Shown here: positions 9,899 through 18,480 of the stretch, one piece after another
How the letters are laid out: each line of letters begins with the position of its first letter
Numbering within the stretch: position 1 is the first letter of the stretch
Origin: Lapidilactobacillus wuchangensis
Lineage (GTDB): Bacteria > Bacillota > Bacilli > Lactobacillales > Lactobacillaceae
Assembly: GCF_003946645.1 (NCBI RefSeq)
Contig: NZ_RHOU01000004.1
Location: 1-64,000, forward strand
Length of the DNA: 64,000 nt
Reading direction: 5' to 3'
Notes under the pieces: generated by a model
What the model saw: only the letters and a program-made list of their open reading frames with translations
Databases searched by the model: none
What the model was told of the DNA's origin: nothing
Program-made: the position numbers and the translations under genes

Positions 9899-10483
9899 GC
9901 TAAGACTTCCCCAATTGAGGAAGGTGGTTGCTGGGCGATTGTAATGGCGTGGAACGCTGTGGCCGTCGATTTGAGCTTATTGCTAGCGCAACAATCTCAA
10001 ATACGAGGCTTTGACTAGCTGCTAAAGCAGCAAGACAAATTTCACAGCTGACGCCAATCGCCCAGCAACCACCTAGTTAAACTAACAGAATTGATCACCA
10101 CTCTTTAGAAAAACAGATTGATGTAAACTAATGAGCCTGTTTGACAAGCTTTCTGGATAAAACCGGAGGAATGTCAAACGGGCTCTTTGATTGACTATTT
10201 AGTTATTATTGTAATTCAAATCAAGTTGATTAGTCCCGCTATAGCTGCCTTAACTACTAACCAAGATGAAGTGCACCACCTCAACTCCAGACGTAATGGA
10301 GGGCGTGGTTGTCAGCTGCCAAATTGTTCTTAGTGGCTGGGCCACTTAGAACAAGGCTTGTATTTGAGATTGTTGCAACGCAATAAGCTTAAATCAATGC
10401 CGGCCGCGTTCCACAACCAGCAAGCCCGCAATGGAGTCAGACACCAGTTTGTCCTAACACCTTCACTAAGGTTTTGAACTTTG
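9899..10483. repeat. R1 unit U1: two divergent structured elements around a terminator-like hairpin
   Basis: The left element (9923-10073, minus orientation) is closed by perfect 19-bp arms, GGTGGTTGCTGGGCGATTG and its complement at 10055-10073. The centre holds hairpin 10133-10185 (GAGCC..GTTTGACA paired with TGTCAAAC..GGCTC). The right element (10284-10437, plus orientation) is closed by GGGC..GGTTGT with ACAACC..GCCC. Read outward, both elements contain the loop CA/GTTCC, hairpin P2 and hairpin P3 with an A-G mismatch. The left boundary resembles AAGACTTCCCCAATTGAGG and the right boundary TTTTGAACTTTG. It lies between deoD and the aldo/keto reductase gene; no coding sequence is seen. Confidence 0.8.
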
Positions 10484-10608
10484 CTGTAAATAGTCAGCGC
10501 CAACTTTTCAAATTAATCGTTAAATTAGAAAATGATGGTGAACTGAAGGGTGGATAGTTGAAAAAGTTCGTGATATCGTAGTTTAATGGATGTAGGAGGT
10601 AATATCAC

Positions 10609-11418
10609 ATGCAATTTGAAAAATTAAGTAATGGCGTTTCAATTCCAATGTTGGGATTTGGCACGTATCGCATTAAGCCAGCAGAAGTCGCTGACGCAAT
10701 TTCTGAAGCCTTAGCAGCTGGCTATCGTCATTTTGACTGTGCTCATATTTATGGCAATGAGGTTGAAGTTGGCGAGGCTTTCAAGAAGTCTGCTGTTAAA
10801 CGCGAAGATTTATTCGTGACCTCGAAGGTTTGGAATGCTGATCAGGGTTATGAAAGCACGTTGGCGGCTTTTGACCAGACTTTGAAAGACTTGCAGTTAG
10901 ATTATTTGGACCTCTATTTGATTCATTGGCCTAATGAGGATAATTTCCAATTGACTTTGGATACTTGGCGGGCGCTTGAGAAAATTTATGCTGATGGTAA
11001 AGCAAAAGCTATTGGCGTTTCTAATTTTTCTGAAGCACAGTTAAAAGAAGTTTTCGCCATGGCAACAGTTAAGCCAATGGTCAACCAAATCGAGCGCCAT
11101 CCATACAAGACACAAGTAGAATTGGCTGCTTTTGACAAGGAAAATGGGATTGTTAACGAAGGTTATTCACCAATTGGTCACGGCCACTTAATTCTTGAAG
11201 ATCCCACAATCAATCAAATTGCGAAAGCTCATGGCAAAACACCAGCTCAAGTAGTTTTGCGCTGGCAAGTGGATACCGGCTTTGTGATTTTCCCTAAGTC
11301 TTCAAATAGCGCCCACGTAAAAGCAAACTTCGATATTTTCGATTTCAATTTAACGGACGCTGAAATCAAAGCAATTAATGCCTTGGATCAGGATAAACAT
11401 CTTAACTACGATAAATAA
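10609..11418 (+). CDS. Aldo/keto reductase
   Basis: A 269-residue NADPH-dependent reductase of the 2,5-diketo-D-gluconate reductase-like group. The catalytic tetrad is visible: Asp and Tyr in DCAHIYGNE (about residues 44-50), Lys in VTSKVWN and His in YLIHWPNE. The cofactor-binding C-terminal segment FPKSSNSAHV is also present. AGGAGG precedes the ATG. The physiological substrate cannot be deduced. It stands alone between R1 unit U1 and a strong terminator. Confidence 0.92.
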   Translation: MQFEKLSNGVSIPMLGFGTYRIKPAEVADAISEALAAGYRHFDCAHIYGNEVEVGEAFKKSAVKREDLFVTSKVWNADQGYESTLAAFDQTLKDLQLDYLDLYLIHWPNEDNFQLTLDTWRALEKIYADGKAKAIGVSNFSEAQLKEVFAMATVKPMVNQIERHPYKTQVELAAFDKENGIVNEGYSPIGHGHLILEDPTINQIAKAHGKTPAQVVLRWQVDTGFVIFPKSSNSAHVKANFDIFDFNLTDAEIKAINALDQDKHLNYDK

Positions 11419-11442
11419 TTACGCCAAAGTAATGTCATATGT

Positions 11443-11484
11443 AAAATAGTGTCGGACCTTTTTAGGTCAGGACACTATTTTTTG
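11443..11484 (+). terminator. Terminator of the aldo/keto reductase gene
   Basis: AAAATAGTGTC..GACCT pairs with AGGTC..GGACACTATTTTTT, about 25 nt after the stop codon. Confidence 0.9.
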
Positions 11485-11505
11485 TTGGCTTAGTCCAATT
11501 TTCTT

Positions 11506-11760
11506 TTACGCCACCGACAAATCTAGCACGCCCGTCAACTGGCGTCGTGTTGCTTCGGTGAGGTGGTGGGTGATCATGATTAGGGTTAGGTCAGGATCTT
11601 GGAGGAGGCGGGTTTCAATTTGCTGGGCGCTTTGTTCGTCAAGGCCAGCCGTCACTTCATCGAGAAAAATAATGGGTTTGCGATGAACTAGGGCGCGGGC
11701 TAAGGCAATTCGTTGGCGCTGACCGCCAGAGAGATTTTGGCCGGGCGACTGCCAATAGTC
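11506..11760 (-). pseudogene. ABC transporter ATP-binding protein, 5'-truncated remnant
   Basis: Reading leftwards from 11760 the frame is open for 84 codons and encodes the C-terminal half of an ABC ATPase: signature LSGGQRQRIALARAL, Walker B and D-loop IIFLDEVTAGLD, and H-loop MITHH. Walker A and everything upstream are missing, as is any start codon. Homology stops abruptly at about 11760, where an unrelated, oppositely oriented and also 5'-truncated frame begins. One deletion that removed the starts of two divergent genes explains this. The stop codon is intact at 11506-11508. Confidence 0.85.
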
Positions 11761-12110
11761 CGGCTCATGAATTAGTTAAGCAGGCTAGTCAATATCAGGA
11801 GCTGAATTTTGATTTTTTGGTTAATGCACTTTACAACGTTTTATTAGTCAATTTGGGGATTAGTCAGGAAGATTCGCGCTTTTATATAACGGCTTTGAAC
11901 CGACTTGATTATGGTAGCGGTTGGATGGATGCCCAATTTATGCGACAGTTTAGCAACGCGCTTTACCAGTATTGTTATCGAAATAAAGTTGTTGCTAAGA
12001 AACGAATTGATGAACTTTTGGAAGTTTTAAAGTCACTGGAAATGACTGATTATTATCATGCGTTTAAGGACAATTTCAATGAAGTTGACCAGCAGTTTTA
12101 TCAACGCTGA
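11761..12110 (+). pseudogene. C-terminal remnant of a helical protein, possibly an Rgg-type regulator
   Basis: The frame is open from the junction at about 11760 to the stop at 12110 (about 115 codons) with no convincing start; a TTG at 11817 lacks a ribosome binding site. The product is all-helical, with segments such as ALYNVLLVNLG and RIDELLEVLKSLEMTDYYHAF. This resembles the helical C-terminal half of Rgg/GadR/MutR regulators, often found next to an ABC transporter they control, as would have been the case here. The assignment is tentative; the truncation is well supported. Confidence 0.55.
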
Positions 12111-12153
12111 TTTGAAAGATTGAACTTTATTGCGCATATGTTATACTAAAGAT

Positions 12154-12279
12154 ACAAAAAGAAGCGATCACAGCCATGACCGCTTCTCCCACAGAACCGT
12201 TTTAAACGGTGACTGCCTTTGGTTTGTTTTAATCAAAATAACCGCGAGCTTGTCGAAGCTAGAGTGCGGTTATTTTTTT
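12154..12279 (+). ncRNA. Antisense antitoxin RNA of type I toxin-antitoxin locus TA1
   Basis: A promoter, TTGAAC (12120-12125), 16 nt, TATACT (12142-12147) with the extended -10 TG, starts an RNA near 12154. The RNA holds hairpins AGAAGCG/CGCTTCT and ACCGTTT/AAACGGT and ends at a terminator AATAACCGC/GCGGTTATTTTTTT. Its 3' end overlaps the 3' end of the convergent toxin gene, as in txpA/RatA-like pairs. A 63-codon frame across this region is not considered real. Confidence 0.75.
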
Positions 12280-12374
12280 GACCTAAATTTGATCAAAATT
12301 ACAACTAGAGTTATCAGATGAATAACAAATTCACCAGCGATAAACATTAGCTGTAGTGCGTCTTTGACAGACAA
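12270..12374 (-). CDS. Hol_Tox-type small membrane toxin (type I toxin), TA1
   Basis: The 34-residue peptide starts at TTG and reads (M)SVKDALQLMFIAGEFVIHL followed by a second hydrophobic stretch and the basic end KFRSKK. This fits the small holin-like toxin family: SV-x-DAL-x-LM start, one membrane helix and a Lys-rich tail. GGAAAGG lies 8-9 nt before the start. The locus at 36068 encodes an almost identical peptide. Expression is expected to be checked by the convergent antisense RNA. A leftward extended -10 (TGTTAGAGT, near 12517-12525) would give a long 5' leader, as is common in such toxins. Confidence 0.78.
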   Translation of the reverse strand: MSVKDALQLMFIAGEFVIHLITLVVILIKFRSKK

Positions 12375-12539
12375 TAAATTGTCCTTTCCGTGTTGCTCAC
12401 CAAATCAAAACTCATTGGCATCACCACACTTTCTCAAAGACTGCCACCGCTTTGTGCCAGGCAATTACTTTGGCCAACACAATTAACTTCTCTGTGTAAA
12501 TACTACTCTAACATATTGCTCACGAATAATCATTAACCT

Positions 12540-12785
12540 TTAAAATAGGGCTTCACACTTTCGTCATGATTACTTCGGGAAAGGGACTTTTTTCTAGCAC
12601 GATTAATTCATAGGCAGAGGTTATAGTTATCAACATAGAAAGTTACTTAGTTGCTTGCAACAAACTTTCTACTCCAAAACCCTAAAAACCCAAATTGCTA
12701 ATTTTCTTCATTTTACTCCTCCCAAAATAAAATGAGACGAACACCACTTCCTGCCCAGAAGTGGTGTTTTTGTGTGTTAGGTACT
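12540..12785 (-). repeat. Leader-peptide module, copy 1 (leftward)
   Basis: Reading leftwards: a hairpin AACACCACTTC/GAAGTGGTGTT, then TCATTTTA/TAAAATGA with the ribosome binding site GGGAGGAG in the loop and an ATG inside the stem, a nine-codon frame MKKISNLGF, and a second hairpin TAGAAAGTT/AACTTTCTA. The same order occurs in the rightward copy at 36639-36870, similar over about 230 bp. Here the module lies directly upstream of toxin locus TA1. The first hairpin, followed by Ts on the plus strand, could also act as a terminator. Confidence 0.6.
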
Positions 12786-13102
12786 GAAAAAACGCAGATG
12801 ATTTTAAAAATAATATATTGTTATAAACCTAATTTAAAAAGTATCGGTAAGAAAACGCTTTATCACAAAAGATGATGAAATCAATTAGAGCTAGTAGTCA
12901 TAGTCCAGAAACGAATTCACTAATAGTATTTTTAAACAGTCATCATTAGTTTTAACCAATAAAAATTAATTTAGGAACGAAATTTCAACGACTTTGTGTG
13001 TAAGAGAACTATTTTGATAAACCAATATTAATAATAAAACATGAATGCTATAATATAGGCATCTATATTATGTGATTTTATTATTAATTGGAGGAATTGG
13101 GC
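12786..13102 (+). promoter_or_regulatory. AT-rich upstream region of the PgrA-like gene
   Basis: The region contains TATAAT at 13049-13054, overlapping a perfect inverted repeat ATAATATAG-GCAT-CTATATTAT (13050-13071). The repeat could be an operator or a hairpin at the very 5' end of the mRNA. GGAGG at 13090-13094 is the ribosome binding site. Nothing else is recognised. Confidence 0.5.
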
Positions 13103-15553
13103 ATGAAAAATCAGAAAATTGTGTCATTAGCAACAGTAGCAATTATCGCAGGGATGACGGGGGCAACTGTTAAACAACAAGAAGTGCACGTTCAGGCGGC
13201 GAGCACTGACAACTCAGCAACGGCTAAAACAGCAAAGAGCACCACTGAAACGGCTGTTAACTCCGCAAAAAAATCAGTTGATCAGGCAACGGAAGAAGTA
13301 AATGATTCTCAAAACAAGATTGATGATGCTGTAGCTGATCAGAATCAGGCCGAGGACCAAGTAACCAATTCAGAAGAAAATCTAATTGATGCTACCAATA
13401 ATTTGGACGCAGCAGTTAAAAACCAAGAAGCAGCAACGCCAGAAGCAATTGAACAAGCTAATACTGACGCTGAAGCCGCGCAAAAACAATTAGAAACTGA
13501 TCAGAAAGCTGCTGAGAAAGCTGGTCAAGATGTCGACGAAAAGCAAGCAGTGGTCGATGAAAAAGATGTCGCGAAGAATAAAGCTGACGAGGACTTAGCT
13601 GTTCAAGATCAAGTTGTGACTGATGCTCAGGCCAAGGTTGATCAAGTAACTGACTTACAGACAACAGTTAAGCAGGACCAGACAGCTGTGGACGAAGCTG
13701 CTAAGCAAGTAGCTGAAACAAAACAAGCAGTAGTTGACGCCGAGGCTAAGTTGTCGGAGATTAAAGAAAATGGTGCCAGCCAAGAAGATATTGCTGCTGC
13801 CGAACAAGCTGTTAAAGACGCTCAAGCTGCAGTTGATCAAACTCAGAAAGAAATTCAGGATTTGCAGGATAGTCAAGAACAGGCTGAGATTAAGTTAAGT
13901 GATTCTAGAATTGCTGCGATTAAAAGATATAAAGAAATTCAGCAAACTATGGATGGCATGATTGATGGCCCATGGGAAGATTTTGATGAAGCTAGTTATG
14001 ATTTATTATATCAAGAGCAACAAAAGATAGAAGATACCTTAACTAATAAAAAGAACATAAATGATGGTTCTGTAATTAAGCAACAATTTCAAGCATCATC
14101 TGATGATAAAAAGCAAAATGTTAATCTAGAGAGTCTTAGTGACACTCAATTAATGGAAATCAATTATTTTATAAATAGAATATATGGTGATATAGCAGAA
14201 CAGTTAGGAATGAGCCGAATATCATTTACTGATGGTACATTGGCAGTGATCAAAAAAACTAATAAATCAATTAATGAAAATAATATTGATTTAAGGTACG
14301 GTGCTAATCGTGAGATGTTAGAAGCAATTTGGTGGGAGCCGGAAGAAATATTTTCCAATTATTTGAATGATTTTAATGCTAGTGGCCCACTCGGGGACCT
14401 AAAACTTAATTTAAAACAATCCTATACTATGGCCGAGCTTAAAGAACAAATTTATAATTTTGTTTTTGAGAACATCCATAATGATGGCATTCCTGAACGA
14501 TTCATCTGGAATAATCATAAGGGATCAGAGCAAATAATGGCATATTCTGTTGATAAATACGGTATGTTACATAGCTTCGGCTATAATTATGGTACACAAG
14601 AAGTGTGGAATAAGGATAAGTCTAGCATAGAAGATATTCCGGTATTACAGTATAGGGATGCAAATATTCGCGATGCTAGCTATAAAGTTTCAAGTACATT
14701 ACAAAACGTGACAAGTTATAATGCTAATTTATCACAATTGCAAACTGAGTTGACGAATCAAAATTCAGTCTTAAATGTGGCTAAAACGAACTTAACAGTT
14801 TCTGGTATGCTGAAGCAGGCTCAAATCAACTTGGATAATGCTACCGCTACTTCCCAACAGGCTGTGAATGATCAAGTAATTGCAGAAGCCAAATTATCCT
14901 CAGACCAAGCTGATTTGGTAGAAGCTGAAAGTAATTTAGCAGATTACCAAGAGGCATTAACTGCTGCCCAAGATAAGCAAGCAACGCTTCAGGACGCCGT
15001 GAAGTTGGCTGAAGTTGATTTAGCTGCGGCTCAAACAGAGTTGAATCAAGTGACTGCAGCTGCTAAGGAAGCACAAGCAGTTGTGACAGCTGATCAAGAA
15101 GCTGTTAATGCTGCTGAGGATTATTTATATAATTTGCTTCACGCTGATGAGATTTTAGATGACGCAGAGGCTGCCCTAGTTATGGCACAACAACAGCTTA
15201 AGAGTGATCAGGCTGAATTAAAAGCTAAACAATTGGCCGTCGCTACTGCAAAAACAGTTTTACAAGGCGCTCAAACTAAATTAACAGCTGCTAAACAGGC
15301 GCTGACTCAAGTCCAAACTAAATTAGACCAAGAAAATGCAATTAAGGAAGCTGCGGATGCTGCGGCCAAGAAGCTGGCAGCTGATAAAGCAAGAAATAAT
15401 GGTAATGGCGTTGTTCAAGCAGCTACCTTGGATGGCAAAAAATTACCTCAAGCCAGTGAGTCGCAGAATAGTAACTGGTTAGTTGCGCTAGGACTTAGTT
15501 TAATGTCACTTTTAGGGATTGAGATCGTTAATCGTAAACGTCGCGCCAATTAA
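13103..15553 (+). CDS. LPQAS-anchored coiled-coil surface protein with SEC10/PgrA-like domain
   Basis: An 816-residue wall-anchored protein. A signal peptide (about 1-35, ending near VQAA) is followed by an Ala/Gln/Asp/Lys-rich coiled coil (about 40-265), a mixed central domain (about 270-530), a second coiled coil (about 540-765) and the sorting signal LPQASE, hydrophobic helix and RKRRAN. The central domain resembles surface-exclusion proteins such as PgrA/Sec10, with LSDTQLMEINYFINRIY before an RISFTDGTL segment. It is also more AT-rich than the repetitive flanks. Known relatives block conjugation or bind surfaces; neither can be inferred here. Start chosen at ATG 13103, 8 nt after GGAGG. 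Confidence 0.82.
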   Translation: MKNQKIVSLATVAIIAGMTGATVKQQEVHVQAASTDNSATAKTAKSTTETAVNSAKKSVDQATEEVNDSQNKIDDAVADQNQAEDQVTNSEENLIDATNNLDAAVKNQEAATPEAIEQANTDAEAAQKQLETDQKAAEKAGQDVDEKQAVVDEKDVAKNKADEDLAVQDQVVTDAQAKVDQVTDLQTTVKQDQTAVDEAAKQVAETKQAVVDAEAKLSEIKENGASQEDIAAAEQAVKDAQAAVDQTQKEIQDLQDSQEQAEIKLSDSRIAAIKRYKEIQQTMDGMIDGPWEDFDEASYDLLYQEQQKIEDTLTNKKNINDGSVIKQQFQASSDDKKQNVNLESLSDTQLMEINYFINRIYGDIAEQLGMSRISFTDGTLAVIKKTNKSINENNIDLRYGANREMLEAIWWEPEEIFSNYLNDFNASGPLGDLKLNLKQSYTMAELKEQIYNFVFENIHNDGIPERFIWNNHKGSEQIMAYSVDKYGMLHSFGYNYGTQEVWNKDKSSIEDIPVLQYRDANIRDASYKVSSTLQNVTSYNANLSQLQTELTNQNSVLNVAKTNLTVSGMLKQAQINLDNATATSQQAVNDQVIAEAKLSSDQADLVEAESNLADYQEALTAAQDKQATLQDAVKLAEVDLAAAQTELNQVTAAAKEAQAVVTADQEAVNAAEDYLYNLLHADEILDDAEAALVMAQQQLKSDQAELKAKQLAVATAKTVLQGAQTKLTAAKQALTQVQTKLDQENAIKEAADAAAKKLAADKARNNGNGVVQAATLDGKKLPQASESQNSNWLVALGLSLMSLLGIEIVNRKRRAN

Positions 15554-15597
15554 TCGCTAAAAAATTGAACTTAGTGAACATATGTTATACTGAAGAT

Positions 15598-15723
15598 ACA
15601 AAAAGCAGCAGTCAGTCAGGACTGCTTCTCCCACAGAACCGTATTTCACGGTGACTGCCTTTGGTATATTTTAATGCAAAAATAACCGCGAGCTGGTCGA
15701 AGCTTTTAGGCGGTTATTTTTTT
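15598..15723 (+). ncRNA. Antitoxin RNA of decayed locus TA2
   Basis: A promoter TTGAAC (15565-15570), a 15-nt spacer and TATACT (15586-15591) precedes a sequence closely related to the TA1 antitoxin, including hairpin ACCGTATTTCACGGT and terminator AATAACCGC/GCGGTTATTTTTTT. The spacer is one base shorter than in TA1 and TA3. The toxin it should oppose is broken, so this is an orphan antitoxin that could still act on the homologous toxin mRNAs. Confidence 0.65.
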
Positions 15724-15765
15724 GACCTAAATTCGAGCAAAATTATAACCAATGTTATCAGAGTG
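15714..15765 (-). pseudogene. Remnant of a Hol_Tox toxin gene, TA2
   Basis: Reading leftwards, only the last 17 or so codons of the toxin are conserved (TLITLVIILLEFRSKK and stop, against LITLVVILIKFRSKK in the intact copies). The N-terminal SVKDALQLM part, ribosome binding site and promoter are gone. It sits between the PgrA-like gene and a long hairpin element. Confidence 0.65.
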
Positions 15766-15828
15766 CGAGGAGCAGCAAACTTATTAACCGTTTTAAAAAG
15801 TCATCAAATGACAATTCAGCAAAATAGG

Positions 15829-15916
15829 GACACGACAAATTTAAAAATAGGCGCCGATTCACGAACGGCCAGTCATTTTCACAAAGAATGGCGCCTATTT
15901 AAATATTTGTCGTGTC
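15829..15916. mobile_element. MITE-like long hairpin element
   Basis: Near-perfect inverted repeats of about 31 bp (15829-15860 starting GACACGACAAAT, 15886-15916 ending ATTTGTCGTGTC) flank a 25-nt loop. The inner part GGCGCC-ATTC pairs with GAAT-GGCGCC. The element encodes nothing and has a single copy in the window. It looks like a miniature transposable element, but the flanks are too AT-rich for me to call a target duplication. Confidence 0.55.
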
Positions 15917-16090
15917 TTTAAATAGCCACTTAGCGGAAAACGTACTTTATTTACCGGACCTGTTTAAATGGCACAATAACTTATTTCGTCAAATTCTGGC
16001 AGTAAATACAACCTTGGCACCGTTTTTTTGGAGAATGACTCTGGTATACTGGGGATATCATGTCATTATCTTAGCGGGAGGCTATGTATT

Positions 16091-16855
16091 ATGATCGAAA
16101 TTAAGGACCTTTGTAAGAACTATGGTGACAAAAAGGCACTACAGAATTTAACGCTGACGATTAAGTCGGGTGAGATTTTTGGCTTTTTAGGGCATAATGG
16201 TGCGGGCAAATCTACGACCCTGAAAAGCTTGGTCAGCATTATTGAACCGACTAGCGGCACAATTACCGTCGATGGGTTGGATTTAAAGGCCAATCGCCAA
16301 AAAATCAAAGAAAAAATTGCTTATGTACCTGACACGCCGGATATTTTCCTGCAATTAACTGCTGGCGAGTACTGGGATTTATTGGCCGCAGCTTATCAAT
16401 TGTCTGAGGACGATGTGGCTAAACGCCGGCATGATTTGATTGAGTTGTTTGATATGGGCGCTCATGTTGATGAAACGATGGCTAGTTTTTCCCACGGGAT
16501 GCGGCAAAAGTCGATTTTGATTGGGGCCTTGTTGTCTGATCCTGACGTGTGGATTCTGGATGAGCCACTCCAGGGCTTGGATCCCCAGGCAGCTCATGAT
16601 TTGAAGGAACTGATGAAGGCCCATGCTGCTAAAGGCAAGACTGTCATTTTCTCAACTCATGTTCTGGATACGGCCCAACAATTATGTGACGAATTAGCCA
16701 TTCTGAAAAAAGGCCAGTTGATTTATAACGGCTCCGTGGCTGATTTGCGGGCGCAACATGACAACCAATCATTGGAGGACATCTATTTGGGCATGGCTGG
16801 TCGCCAAGATGATGGTCATTTAGTTGATAACATTGAAGGTGACGAGCATGAATAA
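16091..16855 (+). CDS. ABC transporter ATP-binding protein
   Basis: A 254-residue ATPase with all nucleotide-binding motifs: Walker A GHNGAGKST (about residue 36), signature FSHGMRQK, Walker B WILDEPLQGLD and H-loop FSTHVLD. It lacks membrane segments and pairs with the following permease, overlapping it by 8 nt. The type (EcsA/CcmA-like) is that of an exporter or a regulatory ABC system. GCGGGAGG lies about 9 nt before ATG 16091; the frame extends further upstream but without support. Confidence 0.92.
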   Translation: MIEIKDLCKNYGDKKALQNLTLTIKSGEIFGFLGHNGAGKSTTLKSLVSIIEPTSGTITVDGLDLKANRQKIKEKIAYVPDTPDIFLQLTAGEYWDLLAAAYQLSEDDVAKRRHDLIELFDMGAHVDETMASFSHGMRQKSILIGALLSDPDVWILDEPLQGLDPQAAHDLKELMKAHAAKGKTVIFSTHVLDTAQQLCDELAILKKGQLIYNGSVADLRAQHDNQSLEDIYLGMAGRQDDGHLVDNIEGDEHE

Positions 16856-18452
16856 GCAACAATTGCGCGCATTGATGTCAGTTGACCTGCGCCTAGCCAA
16901 TCCTCAAGTCACCGATCGTTACCGGAAAAAGGGCAAGACTGGCGCCGCCTTAACTAAGAAATTGACCAATCAATTTGTTTACAACACGATTATTTTCATT
17001 CTGATTTATGGCTTCACAATGTTCATGCTAGACTTTAGCAAAATGCCGGGGATGTTCACCTTTTATGTCGGCCTGTTTGTGCTATTGGGCATCTCGCAAA
17101 GCATTTCCAGCATTTATAACGTCTTTTTTGCCGGCAAAGATTTAGCATCTTACTTGCCATTACCTTTCCGGGAAAAAGAGATTTTCTTCAGTAAAACTTT
17201 AATCGTCTTTCTCAATGTAGTGCCGTTTACGCTGCCATTGCTGTTACTATTCTTCTACACCGGTTGGCGCTTTGGCATTTTCATTCCGCTGGCGATTATT
17301 TTAGCAATCGTGGTGTTCTTATTGATCATGGCGCTGGTTTTCTTGATTTGCGCCCTGATCGTGTTCGGATTAACAAAGACTAAATTATTCCAACATCATA
17401 AAAACGCCGTTATGAGCGGTTTAATGGCGATTACCATGATTATTGCTGTGGCCGGGATTTTATTGATGAACGGTTCCAACAACTATGCTGGCGCCGGTGC
17501 TAGTTTTGATCGAGCGCCAATTACGTTGTTGTTACCAATTTATCAGATTTTCAAGGCGCCAATTTCGTTGGCAAGTGGTGAAGGTTGGCTGGGCTTAATT
17601 GCCTTGCTGTCATTGTTTGCCGCTTTACTGAAGTATCAAGTCTTGCCTAATTTAAGCGAGCAGTTGACCCAAGTCAATACAACTGAAGTCAACAACGCCA
17701 ATCCCCATAAAAAAGCTCGGCGCCGCCAGACAAAATTGGTGCCAATTCTCGACGCTTACAATCGGCAATTATTGAAAGAGCCGAACTTGTTGTTGCAAGT
17801 CTTATCAAGTTCGATCATGATGCCATTGATTTTCATTCTGACTTTTGCGATGAATGGTTCCGCCTTTAATTTCGGCCAATTGCCAGTTAAATGGTTCGGC
17901 GTTTTCTTCGTGGGTGGGTTGGTTTTTGCGGCAATGACGGTTAACCAAACAGCTTTGATTGCCAATCTAATTTCTCTAGATCGGGAAAACTTTGAATTTG
18001 TCAGATCGTTGCCGATTTCGATGAAACAATATTTGCACCGCAAGTTCCAGCTTGGTTTCTTCTTCCAAGTGATGATTAATATTTTGATGTTGTTGATTGC
18101 GGCGATTACGTTTAAGATGCCATTAGTGTTATTGGCATCCTTGATTGTCGGGGTTATCTGGGGCACTTATCTGATGTGTCTCCACTATTTTCGCCGCGAT
18201 TATCGTCTGCGAATCACGAATTGGACGAATATTACCCAGCTATTCAATCGAGGCGGTGGTAATTTAGCCTTAGTTGCAACGATGTTTGGCAGCATTATCA
18301 TTGGCGGGGTCATTGTTGCGGCCTATGCCGTCGTGGTGGGTACCACCAAGTTGGCACTGCTGGCCAATGTTATTGCTTTGAGTGTCGTCCTAATCGTTTC
18401 CATTTGGTTCTGGCTTCGTTCTCAAAAGAAGTTCTGGCGGTTATTTGATTAG
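16848..18452 (+). CDS. ABC transporter permease
   Basis: A 534-residue integral membrane protein with about ten hydrophobic helices. An acidic/basic N-terminus and the segment YLPLPFREKEIFFSKT fit the ABC_tran_2-like permeases found beside CcmA/EcsA-type ATPases. A hydrophilic stretch near residues 285-305 (HKKARRRQTK) is probably a cytoplasmic loop. The gene starts inside the end of the ATPase gene (AAGGTGA just upstream), so the two are co-translated. The substrate is unknown. Confidence 0.85.
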   Translation: MNKQQLRALMSVDLRLANPQVTDRYRKKGKTGAALTKKLTNQFVYNTIIFILIYGFTMFMLDFSKMPGMFTFYVGLFVLLGISQSISSIYNVFFAGKDLASYLPLPFREKEIFFSKTLIVFLNVVPFTLPLLLLFFYTGWRFGIFIPLAIILAIVVFLLIMALVFLICALIVFGLTKTKLFQHHKNAVMSGLMAITMIIAVAGILLMNGSNNYAGAGASFDRAPITLLLPIYQIFKAPISLASGEGWLGLIALLSLFAALLKYQVLPNLSEQLTQVNTTEVNNANPHKKARRRQTKLVPILDAYNRQLLKEPNLLLQVLSSSIMMPLIFILTFAMNGSAFNFGQLPVKWFGVFFVGGLVFAAMTVNQTALIANLISLDRENFEFVRSLPISMKQYLHRKFQLGFFFQVMINILMLLIAAITFKMPLVLLASLIVGVIWGTYLMCLHYFRRDYRLRITNWTNITQLFNRGGGNLALVATMFGSIIIGGVIVAAYAVVVGTTKLALLANVIALSVVLIVSIWFWLRSQKKFWRLFD

Positions 18453-18480
18453 CCACAACGCTGGGGCGTTTGATTTGAAT

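Noticed and set aside
11506-12110. Sequencing error or frameshift as cause of the two broken genes
   Set aside because: The two fragments face away from each other and both lack their 5' halves, which a frameshift cannot produce.
12130-12321. 63-codon rightward frame starting at 12130
   Set aside because: It lies over the antitoxin RNA promoter, hairpins and terminator, has no ribosome binding site and resembles no protein.
15661-15921. 86-codon frame over the decayed TA2 locus and hairpin element
   Set aside because: It crosses a terminator and a long inverted repeat and lacks a ribosome binding site.
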